A stretch of DNA of 64,000 nucleotides, from contig NZ_NINX01000043.1 of NCBI RefSeq assembly GCF_002188635.1, positions 82,307 through 146,306 on the forward strand, read 5' to 3'. Numbering within the stretch: position 1 is the stretch's first letter; each line of letters opens with the position of its first letter. This document shows, in pieces, positions 46,944-56,937 of the stretch. The notes beneath the pieces were generated by a model. It was given only the letters and a program-made list of their open reading frames with translations. It was not told the DNA's origin and did not search any database. The DNA is from Pigmentiphaga sp. NML030171 (lineage in GTDB: Bacteria > Pseudomonadota > Gammaproteobacteria > Burkholderiales > Burkholderiaceae_B). The translations under genes were made by a program, and so were the position numbers.

Positions 46944-49304
46944 CTACTGCCCTTCCAGGAAGCTCTTGAGCTTGTCGGCCCGGCTCGGATGGCGCAGCTT
47001 GCGCAGCGCCTTGGCTTCTATCTGGCGGATGCGCTCGCGCGTCACGTCGAACTGCTTGCCCACCTCTTCCAGGGTCTGGTCGGTGCTCATCTCGATACCG
47101 AAACGCATGCGCAGCACCTTGGCCTCGCGCGGCGTCAGCGAATCCAGCACTTCCTTGACGACGTTGCGCATCGAACCGTGCAAGGCCGCGTCCGAGGGCG
47201 CCAGCGTGGCGGTGTCCTCGATGAAGTCGCCCAGGTGCGAATCGTCGTCGTCGCCGATGGGGGTCTCCATCGAGATCGGCTCCTTGGCGATCTTCAGGAT
47301 CTTGCGGATCTTGTCCTCCGGCATGTCCATCTTCTGCGCCAGGGTGGCGGGATCGGGCTCGGCGCCCGTTTCCTGCAGGATCTGGCGGCTGATCCGGTTC
47401 ATCTTGTTGATCGTCTCGATCATGTGCACCGGAATGCGGATGGTGCGCGCCTGATCGGCGATCGAACGGGTGATGGCCTGCCGGATCCACCACGTGGCGT
47501 AGGTCGAGAACTTGTAGCCGCGACGGTATTCGAACTTGTCCACCGCCTTCATCAGGCCGATGTTGCCTTCCTGGATCAGGTCCAGGAACTGCAGGCCGCG
47601 GTTCGTGTACTTCTTGGCGATCGAGATCACCAGGCGCAGGTTGGCCTCGGTCATCTCGCGCTTGGCCTTGCGGGCCTTGGCCTCGCCGGTGGCCATCTGC
47701 TTGTTGACGTCCTTGAGGTCCTTCAGCGGCAGCACCACGCGGGCCTGCAGGTCGATCAGCTTCTGCTGCAGTTCCTGGATGGCCGGGATCTGGCGCGACA
47801 GCGTCTCGGAATAATCGTGGCCGGCGTTGACTTCGCCAAGCACCCATTCCAGGTCGGTCTCGTGCCCGGGGAAGGCCTTGATGAAGTGCGTGCGCGGCAT
47901 GCCGGCGCGGTCCACACAGATCTGCATGATCGCCCGCTCGAGCTTGCGGACTTCCTCGACCTGCGCGCGCAGCGTGTCGGCCAGCCGCTCGACCATCTTC
48001 GCGGTGAAGCGGATGCCCATCATTTCCTCCAGGATGGTTTCCTGGGCGGTGATGTAGGCTTCCGACTTGTAGCCCTCGCGCTCGTAGGCCTGGCGCATCT
48101 TGTCGAACCAGCGCTTGACGCTTTCGAACTTCTCCAGCGACTTCACGCGCAGCTCTTCGACCTGCTTGCTGCTCATGCCGCCGGCGGGAGCGTCGTCGCC
48201 CTCTTCGTCGTCATCGTCGGACGACGAGGTGACGCCCGAACCGGCATATTCCTCGCCATCGTTCGGATCGATCAGGCCGTCGACGATCTCGTCGATCTGG
48301 ATCTCGGAGGCGCGGACGCGGTCTGCGTGCTCCAGGATCTCGTTGATCGTGGTCGGGCAGGCGGAGATCGCCATCACCATGTGCTTGAGGCCGTCCTCGA
48401 TGCGCTTGGCGATTTCGATTTCCCCTTCGCGGGTCAGCAGCTCGACCGAGCCCATCTCGCGCATGTACATGCGCACGGGGTCGGTGGTGCGGCCGAAATC
48501 GGAATCGACCGTGGACAGGGCGGCTTCCGCCTCTTCCTCGGCATCGTCGTCGGACGAGGCGACCGGAGCGTTCTCGTTCAGCAGCAGGGTTTCGGCATCG
48601 GGCGCCTGGTCGTAGACCGAGATGCCCATGTCGTTGAACGTGCTGATGATGCCGTCGATGGCTTCGGCATCGACCAGGTCATCGGGCAGATGGTCGTTGA
48701 TCTCGCCATAGGTCAGGTAGCCGCGGTCCTTGCCGAGCTTGATCAGCAGCTTCAGGCGATTGCGGCGCGCCTCGTATTCCTCGGGCGTCACGGGTCCGCG
48801 GGCGATCAGGTCCTTGGGATCCGCCTTGCCGCGCTTGCCCCGTCCCTTGGGGATCTTGATTTCGGGAATCGGTTCGGCGTCGACGTCGCCATCGCCCACA
48901 TCGTCGAAATCGCTGCCGGAGGACTCGGCCTGCTTGGCGTCCTTGGGCGGACGGCCCGGCCGCCGGCCCGCCGGCTTGGCCAGCAGTTCAGCCAGCTTCT
49001 TCTCGGCGTTCTTCTTGTCGGCGGCGGTCGCGGTCTTGGCCGCCGTCTTGGTGGCCTTCTTGGCCGCCTTGGCGGCGGGCTTGGCCTTCTCGGCGGGCTC
49101 GGCCACGGCGTCGAAGTCGGCGTCGACCGTCGGGGCGGCGGCTTGCGGGTCCAGCAGCTTGGTGCGGGCCCTGCCAGCCGACTTGACCGTCACCTTGACG
49201 CCGCTGGCGGCCGCCGTCTTGGACGCAGCCTTCTCCTTGGCCTTGTCTTGCCCTTCGGCTTTGGATTTGTTCACAGTCAGCGTCTTGCCTGTCGTTTTCG
49301 CCAT
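46944..49304 (-). CDS. rpoD: Primary sigma factor RpoD (sigma-70) with long basic N-terminal extension
   Basis: 786 residues versus 613 in E. coli. Region 1.1 begins near residue 183 ([20 protein letters not shown]). The preceding 180 residues are Lys/Ala-rich, with histone-H1-like [19 protein letters not shown] (75-93) and an AT-hook-like GRRPGRPPK (113-121). Regions 2 to 4 are intact: 2.3/2.4 [20 protein letters not shown], and 4.2 [23 protein letters not shown] 49304 follows TAGGAGTGG. Last gene of the rpsU-yqeY-dnaG-rpoD macromolecular synthesis operon. Confidence 0.97.
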   Translation of the reverse strand: MAKTTGKTLTVNKSKAEGQDKAKEKAASKTAAASGVKVTVKSAGRARTKLLDPQAAAPTVDADFDAVAEPAEKAKPAAKAAKKATKTAAKTATAADKKNAEKKLAELLAKPAGRRPGRPPKDAKQAESSGSDFDDVGDGDVDAEPIPEIKIPKGRGKRGKADPKDLIARGPVTPEEYEARRNRLKLLIKLGKDRGYLTYGEINDHLPDDLVDAEAIDGIISTFNDMGISVYDQAPDAETLLLNENAPVASSDDDAEEEAEAALSTVDSDFGRTTDPVRMYMREMGSVELLTREGEIEIAKRIEDGLKHMVMAISACPTTINEILEHADRVRASEIQIDEIVDGLIDPNDGEEYAGSGVTSSSDDDDEEGDDAPAGGMSSKQVEELRVKSLEKFESVKRWFDKMRQAYEREGYKSEAYITAQETILEEMMGIRFTAKMVERLADTLRAQVEEVRKLERAIMQICVDRAGMPRTHFIKAFPGHETDLEWVLGEVNAGHDYSETLSRQIPAIQELQQKLIDLQARVVLPLKDLKDVNKQMATGEAKARKAKREMTEANLRLVISIAKKYTNRGLQFLDLIQEGNIGLMKAVDKFEYRRGYKFSTYATWWIRQAITRSIADQARTIRIPVHMIETINKMNRISRQILQETGAEPDPATLAQKMDMPEDKIRKILKIAKEPISMETPIGDDDDSHLGDFIEDTATLAPSDAALHGSMRNVVKEVLDSLTPREAKVLRMRFGIEMSTDQTLEEVGKQFDVTRERIRQIEAKALRKLRHPSRADKLKSFLEGQ

Positions 49305-49544
49305 GGTCGGTCAACCACTCCTAATATTTCATCCGGTGGCTGGATCGCTCCAGCCCCCAACCCGCGGGTCGGCACTCGTGCACCGATCTCGGCCGCCGCC
49401 GGGTACACGCGGCATACAACACTCGGCCTGCTACTGCTTGGATACATCCCGGCCGGATATCGGACAAGGCGTCTGGCAACCGCCGCGCCCCACGCATCCG
49501 GCAAGGGTCTCTGGCAAGATTGCGCATAGCAAAATCCATACCAG

Positions 49545-49566
49545 AAAACGGGAAAAAATTCTCCCG
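49545..49566 (-). terminator. Weak hairpin with T-run between dnaG and rpoD
   Basis: On the minus strand CGGGA pairs with TCCCG around an eight-base T-rich loop and is followed by TTTT. Twenty-two bases after dnaG, in the 283-base gap ahead of rpoD. Likely a partial attenuator, with rpoD also having its own promoter in the rest of the gap; no convincing promoter is picked out. Confidence 0.45.
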
Positions 49567-49587
49567 ATCTAACCTACGGTAAACCCT

Positions 49588-51603
49588 CTATTCTAACACC
49601 CTCGGCTTCTTCAACTCTAGGATTCTTTCGGTCAGGGCAAGATAGCGGGCCTTGTCCTGCTCATCCTTCAGGCCCGAGGCCGCCAATTGCTGCTGTTCCG
49701 CGACGGCGGCGTGCAAGGCCACCATGCGTAGCGCGTCGTGCAGTTCCGCGTCGGGATTGGGCAACTCTTCTTCATAGATGGTGGCCGTCGACGCCATCAC
49801 AAGAGTCTGCGACAGCTTGCTGCCCTCGGCCGCCTGCAACAGCGCGCCCGCATGCTGGGCGCCGGTCTCGCGCACCAGCGCCAGCAGCGCCTTGACCGAT
49901 TCGTATCCTTGGTTGGCCTCCAGCAAACGTTCGGCATCTTCGTCCATGTGCCGGACCAGGCCTGGATGCGTCAGCAGCAGCTGAAGCAAACGCCCCGCTA
50001 TCGGAATCACCTTGGCCCGCGGGCCCGTATAGCCCTGCGGCCGCTCGTCGCCATAGCGACCGTCGCGGTCCCGGAAGCGCCCGCTCTTGAAGCGCCCCGG
50101 CCGGAACCCGCCGCCCGTGGCCGGCCCGGCGGGCCGATCATGGAAATCCGGGGCAGGTTCGTAGAAATGGTCGTCAGGCGGTTCGTGGTCGGGCCCCCAA
50201 TCCGGGGCGTCGGCACTGTCCTGCACGCCATTATTAGACTCTGAGCGGGCCGGCACCGGGGAAGTTCCCCGCATCTGGGCGGGGGTCTGCACCAGTGGCC
50301 CGCTGGGCACGTCCTGCAACGGAACCAACTGGGCCAGCTCTTCGGTGGTCAGGCGGGTCAGTTGCGCCAGTTCCCGCTGCACCTGCATGCGCAGCGCGCC
50401 GGCCGGCATGGCCTGCAGCAGGGGCTTCGCGTCATGCACGCAGCGCGCCCTGCCCTCGGCCTCGTCCATCTGGTGCCGCTCGGCCAGCTCGCCCAGCATG
50501 AACTGAGACAAGGGCATCGCCTCGTGCAAGGCCTTGCGGAAGCGTTCGGCGCCGAATTCGCGCACGTACGAATCAGGATCGTGCTCGTCCGGCAGGAAAA
50601 GAAAGCGGATCGATATATCGTCGCGCAGCAGCGGCAGGCAGGCCTCCAGCGCGCGCCAGGCGGCCTTGCGTCCGGCCTTGTCGCCGTCGAAGCTGAAAAT
50701 CACGCTGTCGCTGGCGCGCAGCAGCTTCTGCACGTGCACCGGCGTGGTTGCCGTGCCCAGGGTGGCCACCGCGCATTCGATGCCGAGCTGCGCCAGCGCC
50801 ACCACGTCCATATAGCCCTCGACCACCACCACCATTCCTTCCTTGCGGATGGCCTGCCGTGCTTCCCAGAGTCCGTACAGCTCGGATCCCTTCGAGAAGA
50901 TGGGTGTTTCGGGGGAATTGAGGTATTTGGGCTCGCCCTTGCCGATGATGCGGCCGCCGAAGCCGATCAGGTGGCCCCGGGCATTCCGGATGGGAAAGGT
51001 GACGCGCTCGCGGAACCGGTCGTAACGTCGGCCGTCTTCGCTCAGGATGACCAGTCCGGCCTCGACCAGCAGCGGATCGTCGTAATTGGGCAGGACCGCC
51101 GACAAGCCCTGGCGCTCGCCGCCGGCCCAGCCCAGCCCGAACCGGGCCGCGATCTCGCCGGACACGCCGCGCCCCTTCAGGTAGGCCACGGCCGCGCTGG
51201 CACCACGCAATTGCTGGCGGTACCAGGTATTGGCGGTTTCCAGCACCTGGCTGTGGCGCGACACCATGGCTTCGCGCTGCTGGCGCGCGGCCCGCTGCCG
51301 CGGGCTGCGCTCTTCTTCGGGCACCGACATGCCCACCATGCCCGCCAGCGAGCGCACCGCCTCGGGAAAGCCGGCGCCGGTGTGCTCCATCAGGAAGCGG
51401 ATGGCCGTGCCATGGGCACCGCACCCGAAGCAGTGATAGAACTGCTTGGTGGGGCTGACCGTGAAAGATGGCGATTTTTCGCCGTGGAAGGGGCACAAAC
51501 CCAGCAGGTTGGCACCCGCCTTGCGCAACTGCACGTGCTGGCCCACGACATCGACGATGTCGACACGGGCCAGCAGATCCTGGATGAATGACTCGGGGAT
51601 CAT
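49588..51603 (-). CDS. dnaG: DNA primase DnaG
   Basis: 671 residues. Makes RNA primers at the replication fork. The zinc ribbon is [13 protein letters not shown] / [11 protein letters not shown] (residues 36-64). The catalytic core follows, with the primase RNAP-type LGWAGGERQ region and TOPRIM motif [16 protein letters not shown] plus [14 protein letters not shown] Gly/Arg/Asp-rich linker near 455-530 leads to the C-terminal DnaB-binding helices. Between yqeY and rpoD as in other Proteobacteria. Confidence 0.97.
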   Translation of the reverse strand: MIPESFIQDLLARVDIVDVVGQHVQLRKAGANLLGLCPFHGEKSPSFTVSPTKQFYHCFGCGAHGTAIRFLMEHTGAGFPEAVRSLAGMVGMSVPEEERSPRQRAARQQREAMVSRHSQVLETANTWYRQQLRGASAAVAYLKGRGVSGEIAARFGLGWAGGERQGLSAVLPNYDDPLLVEAGLVILSEDGRRYDRFRERVTFPIRNARGHLIGFGGRIIGKGEPKYLNSPETPIFSKGSELYGLWEARQAIRKEGMVVVVEGYMDVVALAQLGIECAVATLGTATTPVHVQKLLRASDSVIFSFDGDKAGRKAAWRALEACLPLLRDDISIRFLFLPDEHDPDSYVREFGAERFRKALHEAMPLSQFMLGELAERHQMDEAEGRARCVHDAKPLLQAMPAGALRMQVQRELAQLTRLTTEELAQLVPLQDVPSGPLVQTPAQMRGTSPVPARSESNNGVQDSADAPDWGPDHEPPDDHFYEPAPDFHDRPAGPATGGGFRPGRFKSGRFRDRDGRYGDERPQGYTGPRAKVIPIAGRLLQLLLTHPGLVRHMDEDAERLLEANQGYESVKALLALVRETGAQHAGALLQAAEGSKLSQTLVMASTATIYEEELPNPDAELHDALRMVALHAAVAEQQQLAASGLKDEQDKARYLALTERILELKKPRVLE

Positions 51604-51640
51604 GCGCGCGGCACGAAGGAAGAACGCACGGCCTGCCGGC

Positions 51641-52102
51641 TCAACCCAGGCGGGCCTTGATCAGCTTGGACACTTCGGCCATGTCCGCACGGCCGGCCAG
51701 TTTAGGCTTGACCAGTCCCATCACCTTGCCCATGGCCGCGCCGCCGGTGACGCCCTGAGCCGAGACCTCGGCCACGGCGGCCGCGACCACCGCCTCGATC
51801 TCTTCCTGGGGAGCGGCCTGCGGCAGGAACTCCTGCAGGACCGCCATTTCCGCACGCTCCTGCTCGGCCGACTCGGTCCGGCCGGCCTGCTCGAACGAGG
51901 CGATCGACTCGCGGCGCTGCTTGACCTGCTTCTCGACGATGGCAACGATGTCGGCATCCGCCAGTTCGCGGCGCTCGTCCACTTCCTTCTGCTTGACCGC
52001 GGCCGACAGCAGCCGCAGGGTCCCGAGACGCTCGGTCGCCTTGGCGCGCATCGCGCTCTTGATTTCATCGGACAGGCGGGCTTTGAGGGTATCTGCGCTC
52101 AT
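51641..52102 (-). CDS. yqeY: GatB/YqeY domain protein
   Basis: 153 residues from [20 protein letters not shown] (start 52102); upstream frame to 52270 overlaps the terminator and has no family match. Contains the YqeY signatures [19 protein letters not shown] and [21 protein letters not shown]. The domain is related to the tRNA-binding tail of GatB; a tRNA-linked role is assumed. Commonly sits between rpsU and dnaG. Confidence 0.93.
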   Translation of the reverse strand: MSADTLKARLSDEIKSAMRAKATERLGTLRLLSAAVKQKEVDERRELADADIVAIVEKQVKQRRESIASFEQAGRTESAEQERAEMAVLQEFLPQAAPQEEIEAVVAAAVAEVSAQGVTGGAAMGKVMGLVKPKLAGRADMAEVSKLIKARLG

Positions 52103-52170
52103 GAGGGATTCCGCGATAAGAAGAAAAACCGGGCGCCACGACGGACGCGAGCCAGGACAGAGGATAACGG

Positions 52171-52211
52171 CAAAAACGCCAAAAGCCGCCCGGCTCGTGC
52201 CGTAGCGGCTC
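52171..52211 (-). terminator. Attenuator-like terminator after rpsU
   Basis: On the minus strand AGCCGC (52211-52206) pairs with GCGGCT (52190-52185) over a 15-base loop, then TTTTGGCGTTTTTGC. Placed between rpsU and yqeY, it matches the partial terminator known there in this operon of other bacteria, allowing more S21 than primase. Confidence 0.7.
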
Positions 52212-52270
52212 TGACAACTACTTTGCGAAACTACCGGAAAGCTTACTTCGCGCCAGGGGCGCGGCAGCAA

Positions 52271-52483
52271 TCAGTACAGGCGCTTGGGCAGCTGCTGGCT
52301 GCGGATGCGCTTGTAGTGGCGCTTGACGGCGGCGGCATGCTTGCGTTTGCGCTCGGCCGTGGGCTTTTCGTAAAACTCGCGCGAGCGCAGTTCGGTCAGC
52401 AAGCCAGTCTTTTCAATGGTGCGCTTGAAACGACGCAGGGCGACCTCAAACGGCTCATTTTCTTTAACGCGAATTGTCGGCAT
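52271..52483 (-). CDS. rpsU: Ribosomal protein S21
   Basis: 70 residues: [20 protein letters not shown] start and the basic tail [13 protein letters not shown], an exact S21 pattern. Small-subunit protein helping mRNA 5' base-pairing. First gene of the macromolecular synthesis operon, with its promoter at 52527-52556. Confidence 0.98.
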   Translation of the reverse strand: MPTIRVKENEPFEVALRRFKRTIEKTGLLTELRSREFYEKPTAERKRKHAAAVKRHYKRIRSQQLPKRLY

Positions 52484-52526
52484 GTAACGATTGCCTCGGG
52501 GTTGCTAGGGGTTGATCAAGCCTGCC

Positions 52527-52556
52527 AATATAGCAGATCCTTTTCCACATTGCCAA
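52527..52556 (-). promoter_or_regulatory. rpsU operon promoter (sigma-70)
   Basis: Minus strand -35 TTGGCA (52556-52551), 18-base spacer, -10 TATATT (52532-52527) preceded by TGC, an extended -10. Forty-four bases upstream of rpsU. In the 147-base divergent gap with tsaD. Confidence 0.75.
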
Positions 52557-52630
52557 CCCTTCCGCAGCCTCGGTGCTACACTGCCGCTAGGGTTAACTCT
52601 GATCATAATCGCGTCCACGCGTATTTTTCA

Positions 52631-53659
52631 ATGATTGTCCTCGGCTTCGAAAGCTCCTGCGACGAAACCGGCGTCGCCGTCGTCAGCGCCGAACGCGGCT
52701 TGCTGGCCCACGCGCTGTACTCGCAGGTCGACATGCATCAGGCCTATGGCGGCGTGGTGCCGGAGCTGGCCTCGCGCGACCACGTGCGGCGGGTGCTGCC
52801 CCTGACCCGGCAGGCCCTGGACGACGCCGGCCTGACCCTGGACGACGTGGACGCCATCGCCTACACCGCCGGGCCGGGCCTGGCCGGCGCCCTGCTGGTG
52901 GGCGCCAGCGTGGCGCAGGCCATCGCCTGGGCCCGCGACCTGCCCTCCATCGCCATCCACCATCTGGAAGGGCACCTGCTGTCGCCGCTGCTGGCAACGC
53001 CCCGGCCCGAATTCCCCTTCGTCGCGCTGCTGGTCTCCGGCGGGCACACCCAGCTCATGCGGGTGGACGGCGTGGCCCGCTACGAATTGCTGGGCGAGAC
53101 CCTGGACGATGCCGCCGGCGAAGCCTTCGACAAGACCGCGAAGCTGCTGGGCCTGGGATATCCCGGGGGACCGGCGCTGTCACGGCTGGCCGAATCCGGC
53201 GACGCCGGCCGCTTCGACCTGCCGCGCCCGAAGCTGCACAGCCCGGACCTGGATTTCAGCTTCAGCGGCCTGAAGACCGCCGTGCTGACCCGCATGAAGT
53301 CCCTGGACCCCGACGACGCCCAGGCCCGCGCCGACCTGGCCGCGGCCACCCAGGATGCCATCGTCTCGGTACTGGTCGCCAAGGCCGCCAAGGCCCTCGA
53401 GGCCACGGGCCTGAAACGCCTGGTGGTGGCCGGGGGCGTGGGCGCCAACCGGCTGCTGCGCGAACGCCTGGCCGCCCACCTCGCGCGCCTGCGCGCGCAG
53501 GCCTTCTTCCCGCCGCTGGAATTGTGCACCGACAACGGCGCCATGATCGCCTTCGCCGCCGCCCTGCGCCTGCAGGCCGGCCTGGCCGACCCCACCGAGC
53601 GCCACATGAGCTTCACGGTCCAACCGCGTTGGCCACTGGAGCCCCCCCCTACGCGCTGA
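52631..53659 (+). CDS. tsaD: tRNA N6-threonylcarbamoyltransferase TsaD
   Basis: 342 residues. Adds the threonylcarbamoyl group to A37 of ANN-reading tRNAs with TsaB/E. The start [19 protein letters not shown] is standard. Metal ligands are in [12 protein letters not shown], with [32 protein letters not shown] and [14 protein letters not shown]. The last residues (EPPPTR) and the stop codon come from a dispersed repeat beginning at 53642. Its partner tsaE is at 60 kb. Confidence 0.97.
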   Translation: MIVLGFESSCDETGVAVVSAERGLLAHALYSQVDMHQAYGGVVPELASRDHVRRVLPLTRQALDDAGLTLDDVDAIAYTAGPGLAGALLVGASVAQAIAWARDLPSIAIHHLEGHLLSPLLATPRPEFPFVALLVSGGHTQLMRVDGVARYELLGETLDDAAGEAFDKTAKLLGLGYPGGPALSRLAESGDAGRFDLPRPKLHSPDLDFSFSGLKTAVLTRMKSLDPDDAQARADLAAATQDAIVSVLVAKAAKALEATGLKRLVVAGGVGANRLLRERLAAHLARLRAQAFFPPLELCTDNGAMIAFAAALRLQAGLADPTERHMSFTVQPRWPLEPPPTR

Positions 53660-53725
53660 TGCGCGCCCCCCAGGGGGCGATGCGGGCGGACTGGCAAAGC
53701 CAGATCCGCCGCATCCTGGGTCTAG
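53642..53725. repeat. Dispersed GC-rich repeat, left arm, overlapping the tsaD 3' end
   Basis: CCCCCCCCTACGCGCTGATG supplies the TsaD stop codon; then CCCCCCAGGGGGCGATGCGG, GACTGGCAAAGCCAGATCC and CGCATCCTGGGTCTAG, the same end as copy 1. A 90-base core with GCTGGCTGCCAGC follows. Confidence 0.85.
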
Positions 53726-53815
53726 TGGGATCATCTTGGGTCGTGGCACGGTTGCCACCGCTGGCTGCCAGCGATGGCAAGTGCGTGGCGTGCCAAGAAA
53801 CGGGCGCTAGATCGA

Positions 53816-53926
53816 GGGCGCAGCGGATCCGGCTTTGCCGGTCCGCCAGCGCCGCCCCCTTGAGGCGGCGCCCGAAGGGCGTAGGGGGTGAGCTTTCCCT
53901 CAGCGCGTAGGGGGGGGACTCCTCTT
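53816..53926. repeat. Dispersed GC-rich repeat, inverted arm, overlapping the plsY 3' end
   Basis: GGGCGCAGCGGATCCGGC, GGTCCGCCAGCGCCGCCCCC, CGAAGGGCGTAGGGGGTG, then a partial second end CAGCGCGTAGGGGGGGG. It supplies the last residues (PPPTR) and stop of PlsY. Confidence 0.85.
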
Positions 53927-54532
53927 GCCGAGCTTGCTTTCCTTGCCGGCCATCAGCTTGGAGATATTCTGCCGGTGGCGGTAGAGCAGCATCAGCGCCA
54001 TCAGGCCGATGGCGGTGCCGATACGGGAGTCGGCGGTCCAGGCGACGCCGTGGCCGAACACGTAATAGATGGGTGCGAAGATGGCCGCGACGATGGCGGC
54101 CAGCGACGAATAGCGGAAGAACACCGCCACGATCAGCCAGGTCGCCAGCGTCGCGACGCCCAGCCAGGGTTGCAGGCCCAGCAGCACGCCCAGCGCGGTC
54201 GCCACGCCCTTGCCCCCCTTGAACCGGAAGAACACCGGGTAGAGGTGGCCCAGGAATACCGCCAGCGCCACCACCGCGATCGTGGTGTCGCCAAAGCCAA
54301 GGCGATACGCATAGACCTGGGCCAGCCAAACCGCCACCCAGCCCTTGAAGGCATCGCCGATCAGCGTCAGGATCGCGGCGGCCTTGCTGCCGGAGCGCAG
54401 CACGTTGGTGGCGCCCGGATTTCCGGAGCCGTAGGTGCGCGGGTCGTCGAGCCCCATTACCCGGCTCACGACCACAGCGAACGAGATGGAACCGATCAGA
54501 TAAGCGATGACGGCGGCGGCGACGGAGATCAT
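53900..54532 (-). CDS. plsY: Glycerol-3-phosphate acyltransferase PlsY
   Basis: 210 residues from [20 protein letters not shown] (start 54532). Transfers acyl from acyl-phosphate to glycerol-3-phosphate, first step of phospholipid synthesis, inner membrane. Motifs are [46 protein letters not shown] and a C-terminal [18 protein letters not shown]. Five membrane segments. The final SPPPTR is repeat-encoded. Upstream in-frame residues to 54616 look non-coding. Confidence 0.94.
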   Translation of the reverse strand: MISVAAAVIAYLIGSISFAVVVSRVMGLDDPRTYGSGNPGATNVLRSGSKAAAILTLIGDAFKGWVAVWLAQVYAYRLGFGDTTIAVVALAVFLGHLYPVFFRFKGGKGVATALGVLLGLQPWLGVATLATWLIVAVFFRYSSLAAIVAAIFAPIYYVFGHGVAWTADSRIGTAIGLMALMLLYRHRQNISKLMAGKESKLGKRSPPPTR

Positions 54533-54656
54533 GGATGGAAAACCCTTGGGCCTATGTGGCCACGTCACGGTGACGGTGGCATGACAGGCGGCGATTCTAC
54601 CGGTTGGGCAGGGCACTGTCCCGCTGCAAGCGCACGAAAGCCGCCGCGCGTCCGCG

Positions 54657-55142
54657 TCACAGCGCGGCGGCGACCGGGACGGCCTTCAGCAGGCGGACGA
54701 GTTCGGCCGGATCGATGCCGACGAGATATCCCCGGCGCCCACCGTTGATCAGGATGCGCGGCAGTTCGAGCACGCTGCCTTCCACGTACACCGGCATGGC
54801 CTTGCGGGTCCCGAAGGGCGAGGTGCCGCCCACCTGGTAGCCCGAATGCCGCTGGGCCACCTCGGGCTTGCAGGGGGCCACTTTCTTGACGCCGATCTGC
54901 CGCGCCAGGTTCTTGGTCGATACTTCCTTGTCCCCGTGCATCAGGATGACCAGCGGCCGGGTGGCCTCGTCCTCCATGACCAGGGTCTTGACCACGATGT
55001 GCTCGTCCTCGCCCAATTGGCGCGCCGATTCGGAGGTGCCGCCGTGCTCGACGTAGTCGTAGGCATGTTCGGTGAAGGCGACGCCGTGCTTGCGCAGGAA
55101 CTGCGTGGCGGGTGTTTCTGAAACGTGTCTGGCTTTGCTCAT
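54657..55142 (-). CDS. ybaK: Cys-tRNA(Pro)/Cys-tRNA(Cys) deacylase YbaK
   Basis: 161 residues. Hydrolyses misacylated Cys-tRNA(Pro). YbaK/EbsC motifs are [28 protein letters not shown] with the conserved Lys, [35 protein letters not shown] and a C-terminal [13 protein letters not shown]. Fourteen bases after the xerD stop on the same strand. Confidence 0.95.
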   Translation of the reverse strand: MSKARHVSETPATQFLRKHGVAFTEHAYDYVEHGGTSESARQLGEDEHIVVKTLVMEDEATRPLVILMHGDKEVSTKNLARQIGVKKVAPCKPEVAQRHSGYQVGGTSPFGTRKAMPVYVEGSVLELPRILINGGRRGYLVGIDPAELVRLLKAVPVAAAL

Positions 55143-55156
55143 GGTGAAGGGCGGCC

Positions 55157-56101
55157 TCAGCCGCGCGGGTGATGCCGCGCGTGCAGCAGTTTAAGCCGCT
55201 CGCGCGCGATGTGCGTGTAGATCTGCGTGGTGGAGATGTCGGCATGCCCGAGCAGCATCTGCACCACTCTCAGGTCCGCGCCGTGATTGAGCAGGTGCGT
55301 GGCGAAGGCGTGCCGCAGCACGTGCGGCGACAAGGCGGCGCGCACGCCTGCCCGGACCGCGTACTTCTTGACGATGAGCCAGAAGCTCTGCCGGGTCATG
55401 GGAGCGGCGCGGGCGGTCACGAACAGCGCGTCGCTGACCTTGCCGCCCAGCAGCGCGGGACGCGCTTCTTCCAGATAACGCGTGATCCAGTGCGCCGCCT
55501 CGGCGCCCAGCGGCACGAGGCGGTCCTTGCCGCCCTTGCCCATGACCACGCGCACCACCCCCTCGTTCAAGCCGACGTCCAGGGACTTCAGGTCGACGAG
55601 TTCGGACACGCGCAGGCCCGTGGCGTACAGCGTCTCCAGCATGGCGCGGTCACGCAGCCCCAGGTCGGTGTCGAGGTCCGGCGCGCTCAGCAGGGCTTCG
55701 ACCTGGGCCTCGGACAGCGTCTTGGGCAAGCGCGGCGGCTGCTTGGCGGCACGCAGGGTCAGGCAAGGATCGGCCTGCACGCGGTGCAGGCGCAGGGCCC
55801 ATTGGAAATAGCGGCGCAGCGTCGCCAGCCGCCGGTTGGCCGTGGTGGCCTTGCTCTGGTGGTGGACCGCCGCGAACCACGCCTCGATGTCGTGCGCCTG
55901 GGCACGGTCCAGGGCCGAGGCGCGCTTGTCTTTCAGCCAGGCGTCGAAGGCCGACAAGTCCTGGCGGTAGGCGCGCAGGGTGTTGCCGGACAGTCCGTCC
56001 TCCAGCCACATGGCTTCGAGGAACGCCGCGATGCCGGGATCGTCTCCCGGACGGACCACCCCCTGCCTGGACCTGGCCCGGCCATCCCGCGCCGCATTCA
56101 T
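55157..56101 (-). CDS. xerD: Tyrosine recombinase XerD
   Basis: 314 residues. Works with XerC at dif to resolve chromosome dimers. N-terminal SAM-like core-binding domain (MWLEDGLSGNTLRAYRQDLSAF). Catalytic residues are Arg in ATGLRVSELV, Lys in MGKGGKDRLVPL, His-x-x-Arg in SPHVLRHAFATH, His in MLLGHADISTTQIY and the Tyr there. The ATG at 56101 overlaps the TetR stop as ATGA, suggesting translational coupling. It is the housekeeping recombinase, unlike the fragment at 38.1 kb. Confidence 0.95.
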   Translation of the reverse strand: MNAARDGRARSRQGVVRPGDDPGIAAFLEAMWLEDGLSGNTLRAYRQDLSAFDAWLKDKRASALDRAQAHDIEAWFAAVHHQSKATTANRRLATLRRYFQWALRLHRVQADPCLTLRAAKQPPRLPKTLSEAQVEALLSAPDLDTDLGLRDRAMLETLYATGLRVSELVDLKSLDVGLNEGVVRVVMGKGGKDRLVPLGAEAAHWITRYLEEARPALLGGKVSDALFVTARAAPMTRQSFWLIVKKYAVRAGVRAALSPHVLRHAFATHLLNHGADLRVVQMLLGHADISTTQIYTHIARERLKLLHARHHPRG

Positions 56102-56829
56102 GCCGCGCGTCCCCGGCTCCGCCGCCGCGTGCCGGCGCCCGGTGGCGCAAGCAGCGCCACCTCCAGGACAGCCAGCACGTCGTCGCCGGTACGGGATGCG
56201 AAGGCGGGAACCGACTGCCGGCCGCGCCAGCCGTCGAGCCGGCCTTCGAGCAGCAGGGTCGCGAAACCATGGACCGCGGACCATGCCAGCAACAGCCGGC
56301 GCTCGAAATCCTCGCCCTGCCCGTCCAGCCCCCGTTCGGCCAGCGCGCCGGCCAGCGTGCTGGACAAATGGCCGGCGGCCTCGCTGCCCGCCTGCTCCAA
56401 TCCCGGATCGCCGGGAGACAAGCGGTCGTAGCGGAACATCAGCTGGAACTGGGCGCGATGGCCGATCGCGAAATCGATGTAGGCCAGCCCCACCGCCCGC
56501 AGCTGGGCCTGCGGCGAGGCGGCGGCCTTGTCGCGATAGGCCCGCATCATGGCCGACAACTGCCGGAAGCCGGCAGCGGCGAACGCCGTCAGCAGCCCGG
56601 CGGCATCGCCGAAGTGATGCGCGGGCGCCGCATGGGAAACCCCCGCGCGCCGCGCGCATTCGCGCAGCGTAAAGCCTTCCAGGCCGCGCTCGTCGAGCAG
56701 GGATCGGGCCGCGTCGAGCAATGCCTGGCGCAGGTCGCCGTGGTGATAAGAACCCGCCTGGCGGGCAACGGTGCGACGGGGGCTCTTGCCACCCGGGGGA
56801 AGATCAGCTCGCATGCCCCATCTTCGCAA
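56098..56829 (-). CDS. TetR-family transcriptional regulator
   Basis: 243 residues (ATG 56829; ATG 56814 also possible). DNA-binding helix-turn-helix in residues about 30-75: SYHHGDLRQALLDAARSLL, GFTLRECARRAGVSHAAPAHHFG, and the WHG-type C-terminal domain typical of WHG/TetR_C_13-like members. Divergent from the DUF2214 gene with palindromes between them, and translationally overlapping xerD, an unusual coupling of a regulator to a chromosome-maintenance gene. Confidence 0.88.
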   Translation of the reverse strand: MRRWGMRADLPPGGKSPRRTVARQAGSYHHGDLRQALLDAARSLLDERGLEGFTLRECARRAGVSHAAPAHHFGDAAGLLTAFAAAGFRQLSAMMRAYRDKAAASPQAQLRAVGLAYIDFAIGHRAQFQLMFRYDRLSPGDPGLEQAGSEAAGHLSSTLAGALAERGLDGQGEDFERRLLLAWSAVHGFATLLLEGRLDGWRGRQSVPAFASRTGDDVLAVLEVALLAPPGAGTRRRSRGRAA

Positions 56830-56836
56830 AGAAATC

Positions 56837-56906
56837 TTTACGCCGTCAAATTGACGGACAGCCTTCCCGGATTATTCTTGACAGTGTAAACATCGGAAGC
56901 TATCGT
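56837..56906 (+). promoter_or_regulatory. DUF2214 promoter and candidate TetR operators
   Basis: -35 TTGACA (56878-56883), 17 bases, -10 TATCGT (56901-56906). Upstream is a perfect palindrome CCGTCAA-A-TTGACGG (56843-56857). TTTACGCCGTCAA (56837-56849) and the reverse complement of TTGACAGTGTAAA (56878-56890), i.e. TTTACACTGTCAA, match at 10 of 13. The second site covers the -35, fitting repression. Confidence 0.65.
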
Positions 56907-56937
56907 GGCGCTTTCTCATCTAGACAGCGTCAAGACC

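Noticed and set aside
46989..49529. 846-codon plus-strand frame opposite rpoD
   Set aside because: Antisense shadow rich in Leu/Gly/Asp/Val; RpoD is unmistakable on the other strand.
55157..56659. 500-codon extension of XerD
   Set aside because: The N-terminal part is an out-of-frame reading of the TetR gene; XerD has a normal start at 56101.
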